From contig CALMVO010000089.1 in the NCBI GenBank assembly GCA_937873205.1, positions 1 to 64,000 of the forward strand: a DNA stretch of 64,000 nt. The letters run 5' to 3'. Below the pieces are notes generated by a model. It saw only the letters and a list, made by a program, of their open reading frames with translations. It searched no databases and had not been told where the DNA came from. The translations under genes and the position numbers were made by a program. Shown here piece after piece: positions 17,564 to 27,849 of this stretch; positions within the stretch are counted from its first letter, which is position 1, and every line of letters begins with the position of its first letter. The DNA comes from an uncultured Acetobacteraceae bacterium (lineage in GTDB: Bacteria; Pseudomonadota; Alphaproteobacteria; Acetobacterales; Acetobacteraceae).

Positions 17564-18070
17564 CTAACCGCCACTCGCAGCCTCGCTGCGTCGCTTGAGG
17601 CCTGGCCCGGCCGGTTCGTCCCGGACAGACGGCTGATAGGCGGTGTGCATGCGCGCGTTGGCGCGGCGCCAGACCGCCTCGTCGGCATTGGCCGGCAGCA
17701 CCAGCGAGGACACGCCGCAGCGTTCGAGGAACGCCGCCTGGTCCGGCAGCACCGGGCCGGCGACGCGGATCTCGCCCGCGAAGTCCAGCCGCTCGCGGAG
17801 CGTCCGCGCCTGCGTGAAGACGCGCCCGTCGCGGAACGCCGGGACCGTCAGCAGGACCAGCGCCAACCGCTCGATCGATCCGGCCAGCGCCTCCACCGGC
17901 TCGTCGATCCGCAGGCTGACGCCGAGCCGGCCCGAACCGGACCGATCGGGCACGCCGCCCGCCCGCAGCCGGGCGAAGCTCAGGATGCAGTCGCCGTCCG
18001 GCAGCGGCGCGTCGTCGGCGATCTCCGGCCAGGCGGCGGACGCCCCGGGCTCCAGCTCAAGCCGCAGCAT
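17564..18070 (-). CDS. DUF934 protein of the sulfite reductase operon
   Basis: The 168-residue protein carries the DUF934 core: FRDGRVFTQARTLRERLDF, then VLPDQAAFLERCGVSS. The family is nearly always linked to assimilatory sulfite reductase genes. It has been proposed to help electron supply or assembly, but its biochemical role is not settled. The start ATG at 18070 overlaps the end of CysI by 14 bases, so translation is probably coupled. In many alphaproteobacteria cysH lies between cysI and this gene; here it is missing. The last ~20 residues are charged and Ser/Gly-rich. Confidence 0.85.
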   Translation of the reverse strand: MLRLELEPGASAAWPEIADDAPLPDGDCILSFARLRAGGVPDRSGSGRLGVSLRIDEPVEALAGSIERLALVLLTVPAFRDGRVFTQARTLRERLDFAGEIRVAGPVLPDQAAFLERCGVSSLVLPANADEAVWRRANARMHTAYQPSVRDEPAGPGLKRRSEAASGG

Positions 18071-19739
18071 AGACCGCCTCCTTGAACGGCCGGTTGCCGA
18101 GCCGCCGGTAGGTGTCGAGGAAGCGCTCCTCGCCGGTGCGCAGCGACAGGTAGGTCTCGACCAGCCGCTCGATCGCCACCACGGCCTCCGCCTCCGGCAG
18201 CGACGGGCCCAGGATCTGGCCGATGGCGACGTCGGACTCGGCGGTGCCGCCCAGCGTCAGCTGGAAGAACTCCTCGCCCTTCTTGTCGACGCCCAGAATG
18301 CCGATGCCGGCCGCATGATGGTGGCCGCAGGCGTTGATGCAGCCCGAGATGTTGATCCGCAGCGGGCCGATGCGGCGCTGCAGCTCGGCGTCGGCGAAGC
18401 GATCGCTGATCCGCTGCGCGATCGGGATCGAGCGGGCGTTGGCCAGCGTGCAGTAGTCGAGCCCGGGGCAGCACACGATGTCGCCGATCAGCCCGGCATT
18501 CGCGGAGGCGAGGCCGAGCGCCGCCAGCTCCTGCCAGAGCGAGCGCAGCCGGTCGCGGCGGACATGCCCGAAGGCCAGATTCTGAAGGTGGCTGACCCTG
18601 ATCTCGGCGTGGGAGTAACGCTCCGCCAGGTCCGCCACCGCGTCCATCTGCGCGGCGCTGGCGTCGCCGGGAATGCCGCCGGTCGGCTTCAGCGAGAGCA
18701 CGACGCAGATGTGGCCGGGATCGCGATGCGGATGGGTGTTGGTCGAGACCCAATGGTCGAAGGCGGGATCGGCGGCGCGGTCGGCGGCCAGCACCGCGGC
18801 CGCATCGGCAGGCGCCTCGAGCGCCGGCGTGCCGAAGCGGGCGGCGATCGCAGCGACGGTTTTGGGCTCGAGGCGGAACCGGTGTCGCGGCATCGCCGCG
18901 AACTCGTCCTCGACCGCGCGGGTGAACGCCTCGGCGCCCAGCGCCTGCACCAGGATCTTGATGCGCGACTTGTAGGCGTTGTCACGCCGACCGTGCGCGT
19001 TATAGACGCGCAGGATCGCCTCCATGTAGGCGAGCAGCTCCTCCTCCGGCAGCCACTCGCGCATCGGGATGCCGATCGCCGGCGTGCGCCCCAGGCCGCC
19101 GCCGGCGTGGACGCCAAAGCCGATCCGGCCGGCATCGTCGCGCCGGGCGACGATGCCGATGTCGTGGAAGCGGGCCGCGACCCGGTCCTGCGGGCTGCCG
19201 CTGATCGCGAACTTGAACTTGCGCGGCAGGAACGAGAACTCGGGATGCAGCGTGGACCACTGCCGCAGGATCTCCGCGTAGACGCGCGGATCGACCAGCT
19301 CGTCGGCGGCCGCCCCCGCGAACTCGTCGCTGGTGACGTTGCGGATGCAGTTGCCGCTGGTCTGGATCGCATGCATGTCGACGACGGCGAGCTCGGCCAG
19401 GATGTCGGCGGCGTCCTCCAGCCTGATCCAGTTGAATTGGATGTTCTGGCGGGTGGTGAAGTGGGCGTAGCCGCGATCGTGCCGGCGGGCGACCGCGGCC
19501 AGGCCCCGCAGCTGGATGGCGCTCAGCGTGCCGTAGGGGATGGCGACCCGCAGCATGTAGGCGTGCAGCTGCAGATAGAGGCCGTTCATCAGCCGCAGCG
19601 GCTTGAACTCGTCCTCCGACAGCGCGCCGTCGAGCCGGCGCTGGACCTGGTCGCGGAACTCGTCCACGCGGTCGGCGAGGAAGGCGCGGTCGGTGGCGTC
19701 GTAGCCGTAGGTGCCGACGGGAAGGCCGTGTCCGCTCAT
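18057..19739 (-). CDS. cysI: Siroheme/4Fe-4S sulfite (or nitrite) reductase, CysI-type
   Basis: The 560-residue protein has the nitrite/sulfite reductase half-domains (HFTTRQNIQFNW near residue 95; SGNCIRNVTSDE near residue 130). It has the cluster ligands Cys424, Cys430, Cys467 and Cys471 in CCPGLDYC and SGCINACGHH. These bind a 4Fe-4S cluster bridged to siroheme, used for six-electron reduction of sulfite to sulfide (or nitrite to ammonia). The flanking DUF2849 and DUF934 genes, both classic sulfite-operon partners, favour sulfite. Its ATG overlaps the upstream TGA as ATGA. No flavoprotein subunit is nearby, so a ferredoxin may be the donor. Cytoplasmic. Confidence 0.92.
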   Translation of the reverse strand: MSGHGLPVGTYGYDATDRAFLADRVDEFRDQVQRRLDGALSEDEFKPLRLMNGLYLQLHAYMLRVAIPYGTLSAIQLRGLAAVARRHDRGYAHFTTRQNIQFNWIRLEDAADILAELAVVDMHAIQTSGNCIRNVTSDEFAGAAADELVDPRVYAEILRQWSTLHPEFSFLPRKFKFAISGSPQDRVAARFHDIGIVARRDDAGRIGFGVHAGGGLGRTPAIGIPMREWLPEEELLAYMEAILRVYNAHGRRDNAYKSRIKILVQALGAEAFTRAVEDEFAAMPRHRFRLEPKTVAAIAARFGTPALEAPADAAAVLAADRAADPAFDHWVSTNTHPHRDPGHICVVLSLKPTGGIPGDASAAQMDAVADLAERYSHAEIRVSHLQNLAFGHVRRDRLRSLWQELAALGLASANAGLIGDIVCCPGLDYCTLANARSIPIAQRISDRFADAELQRRIGPLRINISGCINACGHHHAAGIGILGVDKKGEEFFQLTLGGTAESDVAIGQILGPSLPEAEAVVAIERLVETYLSLRTGEERFLDTYRRLGNRPFKEAVYAAA

Positions 19740-20098
19740 CGATGCGCTCCCTGGTCCCCACCGGCGAGGCAGGCCTGCGGGCCGAGGTCGGTGCGGACGC
19801 TAGGGCCGGCGGCCCGGATGCGCTCGCGCTCGGTCACCGGCATCGGCGTCGGGCTGTCCGGGTCGAGCTCGACGCCGTAGATGCCGATGACGACCCGGGC
19901 CGCCTCGGCGGCCGCCGCCCGATCCAACGCCTTGGCGATGGCGTCGTTCGGGACCGGCGTCGCCTGCTCGATCCGCTCCCGCCAGCCGTCGCCGAGCGGG
20001 TCGCCGGCGCCGAGCCAGACGACCTGGCCGCCGCGCAGGCTGTTGGCGGTGATCACGCTCGAGCGTCCGTCCTGTCTGCGGCTGTTCCTGACGTCCAT
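19736..20098 (-). CDS. DUF2849 protein, first small gene of the cysI operon
   Basis: The 120-residue protein begins MDVRNSRRQDGR and has the DUF2849 block (SVITANSLRGGQVVWLGAG, later AARVVIGIYGVELD). The family sits directly before cysI in many alphaproteobacteria. Its function is unproven. The ATG at 20098 follows a GGAGGGAG ribosome site; an upstream in-frame start adds 17 basic residues without support. The stop overlaps the CysI start by four bases. Confidence 0.8.
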   Translation of the reverse strand: MDVRNSRRQDGRSSVITANSLRGGQVVWLGAGDPLGDGWRERIEQATPVPNDAIAKALDRAAAAEAARVVIGIYGVELDPDSPTPMPVTERERIRAAGPSVRTDLGPQACLAGGDQGAHR

Positions 20099-20194
20099 GC
20101 GTATTCTCCCTCCCCGCCTTGTCCGCGCCTCGACGGGCCGGACCGTCAATATGGGGGCGATGCGGCCGATCCGCCCGCCCGGTCGATCGCGCGG

Positions 20195-21373
20195 TTACGC
20201 GACATCGGCCTTGGCATGGAAGTCGGCGATCGGCGCCACGTTGCTGAGCAGGCACGGCGCGAAGAACAGGTCGCCGCGCCAGGCACCGATCACGGTGCGG
20301 ACCATGACGGTCCCCCACATCAGCACCAGCAGCCCGACCAGGGCCGCGCCGGCACCGTCCAGAACCACCAGGTGCGCCTGTCGCGCCAGCGCCAGCACCG
20401 CCACCGCATAGACACCGAGCGGGAAGGTGAAGCCCCACCAGCCAATGTTGAACGGCATGCCGTCGCGGAGGTAGCGGGCCGTGATCATCATGGCCAGCAA
20501 CAGCCACCAGACCCCGTAGCCCAGCAGCATGGTGCCGCCGACCAGGCCGATGCCCTGCGCCACCGGCCCGAGCCCGGCCATGCCGACGCGTGCCAGCACC
20601 GCGGGCGCGTCCTGGCCCAGCAGCAGCAGACCCAGCGCCCCGGTGCCGATCGGCCCCAGCGCCAGCCAGCTGGACGCCGCCATGTCCTTATGCGGGAGCT
20701 TATGCAGGATCAGGCGCAGCACCAGGATGACCAGGATGCTGAGCGCCAGCGGCACCGAAAACGCCCACAGCGCACAGTTCAGGATCAGAAGCCGGAAGGC
20801 CGCATGCGCGCCCGCGACGTGGGGGATCAGCTGAGCGCCGCTCACCGCCGCCACCTCCGCCGCCACGACCGGGAGCAGCCAGACCGCGGTCATCTTCTCG
20901 ATGCTGTGCTCCTGTCGGGTGAACATCAGGAACGGGATCACCAGCCCCGACGCCAGCGCCATCGCCACGTCGAGCCACCACAGCACGTGCGCGACCGCGA
21001 AGGCCGCCGGACCCAGCAGCGGCGGCCCGAAGGCGATGAAGCCATTGACGATGGTGGCCAACCCCATCGGGATCGCGCCGAAGAACATCGACATCACCGA
21101 GTGGCCGAAGATCCGGCGGGCGCCGTCGAAGAAGAAGGCCCAGCGCGCCAGGTAGAGGGCGCTGAACAGAGCGAACAGCACGATGTCGAACAGCCAGATC
21201 CCGACCGCCATCGCGTGCAGTCCTGGTGGAGGAACAGGCAGCTGGTTCAGCGCCAGCGCCAGGATGCCGGTCCCCATGGTGGCGGTGAACCAGTTTGGCA
21301 TGAATTGCCGCACGACCTCGCGCGGGCTTGCCAGCCGGCGGAGCGGACGCTGGAAGTGGTCGTGCTGGAGCAT
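20195..21373 (-). CDS. TDT-family transporter, probable sulfite exporter
   Basis: The 392-residue membrane protein has about ten hydrophobic helices and the TDT/SLAC1-type signatures FMPNWFTATMGTGI near the N-terminus and NIGWWGFTFPLGVYA late in the protein. The family includes TehA, the malate carrier Mae1 and the sulfite pump Ssu1. Placement directly upstream of DUF2849-cysI-DUF934 suggests export of excess sulfite from the cytoplasm, which is inference. It is 96 bases from DUF2849 and is the first gene of the minus-strand operon. The repeat at 21491 lies between its start and the upstream region and may separate it from older regulatory sequence. Confidence 0.8.
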   Translation of the reverse strand: MLQHDHFQRPLRRLASPREVVRQFMPNWFTATMGTGILALALNQLPVPPPGLHAMAVGIWLFDIVLFALFSALYLARWAFFFDGARRIFGHSVMSMFFGAIPMGLATIVNGFIAFGPPLLGPAAFAVAHVLWWLDVAMALASGLVIPFLMFTRQEHSIEKMTAVWLLPVVAAEVAAVSGAQLIPHVAGAHAAFRLLILNCALWAFSVPLALSILVILVLRLILHKLPHKDMAASSWLALGPIGTGALGLLLLGQDAPAVLARVGMAGLGPVAQGIGLVGGTMLLGYGVWWLLLAMMITARYLRDGMPFNIGWWGFTFPLGVYAVAVLALARQAHLVVLDGAGAALVGLLVLMWGTVMVRTVIGAWRGDLFFAPCLLSNVAPIADFHAKADVA

Positions 21374-21490
21374 GGATCTGTCGCCGCCTGTCCGATGGGA
21401 TGCAGCCGGTGCGGCACGGCGGGATGATCGTGGTTCACCTGCCGCCGCGCAAGCGACGTGATCGGCGGCGTCCAGATGACAGGACGGCGA

Positions 21491-21598
21491 CTAGAGGATG
21501 ATCCGATCGCTTAGGCTCACGGATCATCCTCTAGCTTGTTGTTTTGACGAGCATCTTTATCCGATCGAACGAGTCCGTTCGATCGGATGATGCTCTAG
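21491..21598 (-). repeat. 108-bp twin-hairpin repeat, copy 2 (MITE-like, inverted)
   Basis: This copy is inverted relative to the one at 12093. It begins CTAGAGGATGATCCGATCG and ends GATCGGATGATGCTCTAG, with both ends in CTAG. The inner joiner reads CTTGTTGTTTTGACGAGC, with an ATCTTTATCCGATCG variation in one stem. It lies 117 bases upstream of the TDT gene. Its right end creates the stop of a minus-strand gene remnant. Confidence 0.85.
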
Positions 21599-21752
21599 AC
21601 AACCAGCATCGCGGTCGCGCCGTCGTATGAGTGGCTGTCGGCTTCGTGTGCCGCCTCCCATCCAATGCCGGTGGTGCTGGTGATCGAGGTGCCGCTCCCG
21701 CTCTCCGTCAGAAAGATGAGCTGCAGCGGCCCATCCTGAAAGACGAATCATC
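21595..21752 (-). pseudogene. Gene remnant ended by the repeat
   Basis: A minus-strand frame without a start reads FVFQDGPLQLIFL, TSITSTTGIGWEAA and YDGATAMLVV. It stops at a TAG contributed by the repeat end. It looks like the C-terminal strand-rich piece of a secreted or repeat protein, but I cannot name a family. A GATCGGATGAT motif at its upstream border resembles part of the repeat stem. Otherwise 21599-21943 shows no gene. Confidence 0.3.
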
Positions 21753-21943
21753 CGATCGGAACGACCGTCGGCACGGATAATCGGGCGGTCCCGCGCGGGA
21801 TCGATCGCCATCGCCGATCTATGCCAGCCATCTTCGATACTAGACGCAAGCGGAGGCCGGCCGCCGGTCGGTCGTCATGCTGCAGGCGTCGAGCCGCAAT
21901 CCGACGCCGGCTCATTTCATGACGTCACCATGCGAGAAGAGCC

Positions 21944-22471
21944 ATGCAAAGTCGTAATGGAACCGTTTTGACAAGATGTGCGGTGCCGGCCGTCCTGCCG
22001 CTGGTGGCGCTCGCCGGCTGCGCCAACACCACGGTCCTGAGCAGCGACAACCCGTCCCGCGCGGCGCCGCGACACCGGAGGGATTACGGCAGCCTACCGA
22101 TCGAGGTGCTGGGCAGCATCCCCGGCCGCTCGCAGGAGCAGCTCGCGTCGCTGTTTCCCACCGCACCGGGACCCTCGATCGAGACCGGGCGGCACATCGT
22201 CATGTACGTCAACGCGACGCGGCTGCCGGCCAAGCCGGACCTGTGCAGCGACGATGTCGCCTTTCGGCCCGGCGGACAGTCCGGTGCCACGGCCGACGTC
22301 ACCGACGCGCTGTGCGACGGCGGTCGGGAGATCACCCGGGTGAGCGGCACCGTCGTCACGGCGCGGGAGTCGCCGCGCGGTCTGGTGCAGGGCTTCGACG
22401 TGATCCGCGACCAACTGGTCCAGTCACTCTACCCGGACGCCAACGATTCCTTCAGCACGTCCAAGAATTGA
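21944..22471 (+). CDS. Putative lipoprotein of unknown function
   Basis: The 175-residue product has a short basic N-terminus, a hydrophobic stretch and a lipobox (VALAGC, acylated Cys about residue 26). The mature part has four further features: IEVLGSIPGRSQEQLASLF, a strand pair around HIVMYVNATRLP, two Cys (LCSDD and ALCDGG) that could form a disulfide, and a C-terminal QSLYPDANDSF. The start has a GAGAAGAG ribosome site. Nothing resembles an enzyme. It is probably anchored to the inner or outer membrane. It lies just upstream of the TauE/SafE pseudogene, on the same strand with a 26-base gap. Confidence 0.7.
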   Translation: MQSRNGTVLTRCAVPAVLPLVALAGCANTTVLSSDNPSRAAPRHRRDYGSLPIEVLGSIPGRSQEQLASLFPTAPGPSIETGRHIVMYVNATRLPAKPDLCSDDVAFRPGGQSGATADVTDALCDGGREITRVSGTVVTARESPRGLVQGFDVIRDQLVQSLYPDANDSFSTSKN

Positions 22472-22497
22472 GGCGTCGCTGGGCTGGGCCCGGTCAG

Positions 22498-23204
22498 ATG
22501 ATGCTCGTCCGGCCCATCCTCGCGATCCTGAGCGGCGGCGTCGTCGGCTTCACGCTCGGGCTGATCGGCGGCGGCGGGTCGATCCTGGCGACGCCGCTGC
22601 TGCTGACAGTGGTCGGCCTGCCGCCGCATCAGGCGATCGGCACCGGGGCCCTGGCGGTTTCGGTGAGCGCGTTCGGCAACTTCGCCGCTCACTTCCGCGC
22701 CGGCACCGTGCGCTGGCGCAGCGCCAGCCTGTTCGCGGCCGTGGGCGTGGTCGGCGCCTATGCCGGTCGTATGCCGGCAAGGCGATCGACGGCGCCCGGC
22801 TGCTGTTCCTGTTCGCGATCCTGATGATCGCGATCGGCCTGCGGATGGCCCGTGGCCAGCGCGACCAGGCCGTCCCGGCACCCGCCCCCGGCCACAGGTT
22901 CTGCACCCGCCGGAGCATGCCCCGGATCGGCGCGGCGGCGCTGGCGGTGGGCGCGTTGTCCGGCTTCTTCGGGATCGGCGGCGGCTTCCTGATCGTCCCG
23001 TCGCTGCTGGCCGTCGGCAGCTTCGGCGCCACCACGGCGTTGAACTAGGCGGTATCGGGGCTGATCGCCTGGCCGGTGGCGGCCGAATACATCCCCGGCG
23101 CCCTGCTCGGCGGCGTGACGGGGATGCGGCTGGCGATCCGCCTGGCCGGACGCAAGGCGCTGCTCATGCCGTGTCGCAATGCGGTGGCGTTGCGGCTCAT
23201 CTGA
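22498..23204 (+). pseudogene. TauE/SafE-family sulfite/anion exporter, broken
   Basis: Three segments together make a TauE/SafE membrane protein. The first has the glycine-rich motif LGLIGGGGSILATPLLL and PPHQAIGTGALAVS. The second has LLFLFAILMIAIGLRMA and LSGFFGIGGGFLIVPSLL. The third has AVSGLIAWPVA. Segment one leaves frame at 22759-22777, where TATGCCGG occurs twice three bases apart. Removing 11 bases restores AYAGKAIDGARLLF. Segment two ends at a TAG (23046-23048) where the family has Tyr in LNYAVSG. The C-terminus is also divergent. Two independent lesions make a real pseudogene more likely than sequencing error. It would have exported sulfite or sulfonate-derived anions. Confidence 0.85.
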
Positions 23205-23242
23205 AACATTATATCGCCATGGGAAAGTCCAACACGCCGGTG

Positions 23243-23252
23243 TGACCGGTCA
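23243..23252. promoter_or_regulatory. Perfect 10-bp palindrome upstream of AraC gene
   Basis: TGACCGGTCA stands alone in a locally AT-richer stretch (CAAAATAGTATTGATG follows) about 180 bases before the AraC start. It could be an operator of the sugar-alcohol cluster. Only the symmetry and position support this. Confidence 0.25.
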
Positions 23253-23426
23253 AAATAGTATTGATGACCTGTCTGTAATGCAGTGGCCCGGGATATGTCG
23301 ACCGCCTACGGTCCCGGCCAAGGTCGCGGCTCAAGGGGTTTCCCGAGTGCGGCCATGGGGAATGTTCGATTGAACCAGCAGGTCAGGATCGGCGCTTTCG
23401 CGGCACGCCCATTGCCGGGACGGGTC

Positions 23427-24356
23427 ATGGGGTCCGGTCGTCCCATCACGATGACGTCGTCGCCGTCGCTGGAGCTGGTCAATGTCGGGGCGGAATCCTG
23501 CCTCAAGATCTGGTCCCACGGCCTGCCCTATCCGACCGTGCGCTGGCACTTCCATCCCGAGTACGAGATCCACCTGATCACCACGACCAGCGGACGCACG
23601 TTCGTCGGCGACTACATCGGCAAGTTCGGGCCGGACAACCTGGTGCTGCTCGGCCCCGATGTACCGCACAACTGGCTGAGCGACGTGCCGCCGAGCGCCG
23701 TGGTGGCCGAGCGCTGCCTGGTGCTGCAATTCACGGACGCCTTCATCACCGGCTGCGTCAGGCTTTTTCCGGAGTTGGGCTTTCTGCCCGCGATGCTGAA
23801 GGCCGCCGATCGCGGTCTCGAGTTCCAGACCGCGACCGGCACCGCCGCGCGACCCATCCTGCGCGGGATGCTGGCCACCACGGGACCACGGCGGCTCGAG
23901 CTATTCTTCTCGCTGCTCTCGATGCTGCACGAAGCGCCGGCGCCTCGACCGCTGGCAAGCGCGCAGCACCGGCCGACGCCCGAGCTCTACATGCGCGAGC
24001 CGCTCAACCACACCATCGCGCAGATCGCGGCCAATCCGGCCTCGGACCTGCGGGAGGCCGACCTCGCGGCGCTCAGCGGCTACACGCCGAGCGGCTTCTC
24101 CCGTGCCTTCAAGCGCAAGACCGGCACCAGCTTCGTCCGCTACCTGCACGGCATCCGGCTGAACCGCGCGTGCGAGTTGCTGATCTCCGGCGACGCTCAC
24201 GTCACCGAGATCTGCTTCGAGGTCGGCTTCAACAATCTCGCCAACTTCAACCGCCAGTTCCGCGCGTGCAAGGGCATGTCGCCCTCCGAGTTCAGGCGTC
24301 GGCACCGGCAGAACGATGGCGGACTCACGGCCTGGCCGCATGGCCAGCCCTCATGA
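23427..24356 (+). CDS. AraC-family regulator of the sugar-alcohol cluster
   Basis: The protein (about 309 residues from the chosen ATG) has an N-terminal cupin-type sensing domain. Sequence blocks are YPTVRWHFHPEYEIHLI, GDYIGKFGPDNLVLLGP and DVPHNW. A double helix-turn-helix AraC DNA-binding domain fills the last ~100 residues (LAALSGYTPSGFSRAFKRKT; VTEICFEVGFNNLANFNRQF). Such regulators bind a sugar in the cupin and activate the adjacent operon. Its TGA overlaps an ATG that begins a short lead into the next gene, so it is probably co-transcribed with the ABC transporter. The start is uncertain: GTG/ATG codons at 23283-23295 and an ATG at 23451 are in frame. The family-like sequence begins at about 23460. 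Confidence 0.88.
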   Translation: MGSGRPITMTSSPSLELVNVGAESCLKIWSHGLPYPTVRWHFHPEYEIHLITTTSGRTFVGDYIGKFGPDNLVLLGPDVPHNWLSDVPPSAVVAERCLVLQFTDAFITGCVRLFPELGFLPAMLKAADRGLEFQTATGTAARPILRGMLATTGPRRLELFFSLLSMLHEAPAPRPLASAQHRPTPELYMREPLNHTIAQIAANPASDLREADLAALSGYTPSGFSRAFKRKTGTSFVRYLHGIRLNRACELLISGDAHVTEICFEVGFNNLANFNRQFRACKGMSPSEFRRRHRQNDGGLTAWPHGQPS

Positions 24357-24376
24357 ACAAGGACGGGGAAACCATC

Positions 24377-25291
24377 ATGTCACGCTCAAGAAACATCCTG
24401 CTCGGCGCAGCCGCCCTGGTCGCGATGACCACCGCAGCCGGAGCGGCACCGATCCGGATCGGGATGACCTTCCAGGAGCTGAACAACCCGTATTTCGTCA
24501 CCATGCAGAAGGCGTTGCGCAAGGCCGCCGGCACGATTGGCGCCACCGTGATCGTCACCGATGCGCATCACGACGTGACGAAGCAGATCAGCGACGTCGA
24601 GGACATGCTGCAGCAGCACATCGACATCCTGCTGCTCAACCCGACAGACTCCACCGGTATCGAATCCGCGGTGCAGGAGGCGCACAAGGCGGGCGTGATC
24701 GTGGTGGCGATCGACGCCAATGCCGCCGGCCCGGTCAACAGCTTCGTCGGCTCCAAGAACTACGACGCGGGCGTCATGTCCTGCACCTACCTGGCCAACG
24801 CGATCGGCGGCTCGGGCAACGTCGCGATCCTGGACGGCATCGCCGTGGTGCCGATCCTGGAGCGCGTGCGCGGCTGCAAGGACGGGCTGGCCAAGTTCCC
24901 GAACGTGAAGGTCGTGGACACGCAGAACGGCAAGCAGGAGCGCGACGTGGCGCTCAGCGTCTCCGAGAACATGATCCAGGCGCATCCCGACCTGAAGGGC
25001 ATCTTCAGCGTCAATGACGGCGGCTCCATGGGCGTGCTGTCGGCGATCGAGAGCAGCGGCAAGGACATCAAGCTGACCTCGGTCGACGGCGCGCCCGACG
25101 CCGTCGCCGCGATCGCCAAGCCCGGCTCCAAGTTCATCGAGACCTCGGCGCAGTTCCCCGGCGACATGGTGCGGATCGGCCTCGGCCTGGCGCTGGCCGA
25201 CTACTGGGGCGCCGGCAACACCGTGCCCAAGATTGTGCCGATCGACGTGAAGCAGGTCGACGCCGAGAACGCGAAGACGTTCCACTGGTGA
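24377..25291 (+). CDS. Periplasmic sugar-binding protein, RbsB type
   Basis: The 304-residue protein has a signal peptide (to about residue 23, GAA) and the type-I periplasmic fold. Key blocks are [42 protein letters not shown], an IFSVNDGG hinge-region motif, and SVDGAPDAV. It is the substrate-capture part of the Rbs-type ABC system whose ATPase and permease follow. RbsB-like proteins bind pentoses, hexoses or polyols. The neighbouring polyol dehydrogenase and pentulose kinase suggest a sugar alcohol. A GGGGA ribosome site lies 8 bases before the ATG. An alternative in-frame ATG at 24353 overlaps the AraC stop. Confidence 0.9.
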   Translation: MSRSRNILLGAAALVAMTTAAGAAPIRIGMTFQELNNPYFVTMQKALRKAAGTIGATVIVTDAHHDVTKQISDVEDMLQQHIDILLLNPTDSTGIESAVQEAHKAGVIVVAIDANAAGPVNSFVGSKNYDAGVMSCTYLANAIGGSGNVAILDGIAVVPILERVRGCKDGLAKFPNVKVVDTQNGKQERDVALSVSENMIQAHPDLKGIFSVNDGGSMGVLSAIESSGKDIKLTSVDGAPDAVAAIAKPGSKFIETSAQFPGDMVRIGLGLALADYWGAGNTVPKIVPIDVKQVDAENAKTFHW

Positions 25292-25331
25292 GGATGGCGG
25301 GCCGATCGAGGGCGAAGCCGGAACCGCGCGC

Positions 25332-26826
<1,495 letters not shown>

Positions 26827-26840
<14 letters not shown>

Positions 26841-27819
26841 GACCGTGGCCGATTCACGCCGCGGCCTGCCGCCGGTCGCGGCTTTTCTCCGCCGGTGCGC
26901 AAGGTACAGCGCCTTCTACCCGCTGGTCGGGCTGATCGTGGTGTCGGTCGTGATGGCGTTCGCCTCCGACACCTTCCTGTCCGCCAGCAACATCAGCAAC
27001 ATCCTGCGCCAGGTCTCGATCAACGCGCTGATCGCGGTCGGCATGACCTTCGTGATCCTGACCGGGGGCATCGACCTGTCGGTCGGCGCGGTCATGGCGC
27101 TGGCCGGAACCGTCGCCGCAGGCCTGATAGCCGGCGGGTTGGATGGCGGCCTGGCGCTGCTGGCCTGTCTCGGGCTCGGCTGCCTGTTCGGGCTGGCCAA
27201 CGGCGCCTTCGTGGCATTCGCCGGCATGCCGCCGATCATCGTGACGCTGGCCACCATGGGGATCGCGCGGGGGCTCGGCCTGATCTACACCGGCGGCTAT
27301 CCGATCAGCGGGCTGCCGGCCTGGATCCACTGGTTCGGCGAGGGCAGCGTGCTCGGGCTGCAGACGCCGATCGCGATCATGCTGCTGGTCTATGCGCTGG
27401 CCTGGGTGCTGCTCGAGCGCACGCCGTTCGGCCGCTACGTCTATGCGATCGGCGGCAACGAGACCGCGACGCGGCTCTCCGGGGTGCGCGTGCCGCGGGC
27501 CAAGCTGCTGATCTACGGCCTGAGCGGGCTCACCGCGGCGATCGCGGCCGTCGTGCTCACCGGCCGGCTGATGAGCGGTCAGCCCAACGCCGGCCAGGGC
27601 TTCGAGCTCGACGCGATCGCCGCCGTCGTGCTCGGCGGCACCTCGATCGCCGGCGGTCGCGGCTCGCTAATCGGCACCCTGCTGGGCGCCCTGCTGCTCG
27701 GCGTCCTGAACAACGGCCTGAACATGGTCGGCGTGAACCCGTACGTCCAGACCGTGGTCAAGGGCGTGATCATCCTGCTCGCGATCTATATCGGCCGCGA
27801 GCGGCGCGCGGCCGGCTGA
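26827..27819 (+). CDS. Sugar ABC transporter permease, RbsC type
   Basis: The 330-residue membrane protein has roughly eight to ten hydrophobic helices and CUT2-permease blocks. These are [40 protein letters not shown] and [20 protein letters not shown]. It forms the channel of the Rbs-type importer. The ATG at 26827 lies inside the ATPase gene; an upstream in-frame start would add seven residues. The next gene begins only about 30 bases after its stop, consistent with one operon. Confidence 0.93.
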
Positions 27820-27849
27820 CCTCGAATGCCCGTCCCAGAGAGTATGGCC

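Noticed and set aside
17643-19880. 745-codon plus-strand open frame opposite CysI
   Set aside because: Antisense to the cysI operon, whose protein motifs are clear; translation is Arg/Ala/Val-rich without domains.
19742-21427. 561-codon plus-strand open frame opposite the TDT transporter
   Set aside because: Translation is His/Gln/Arg-rich antisense; the TDT helices on the minus strand are convincing.
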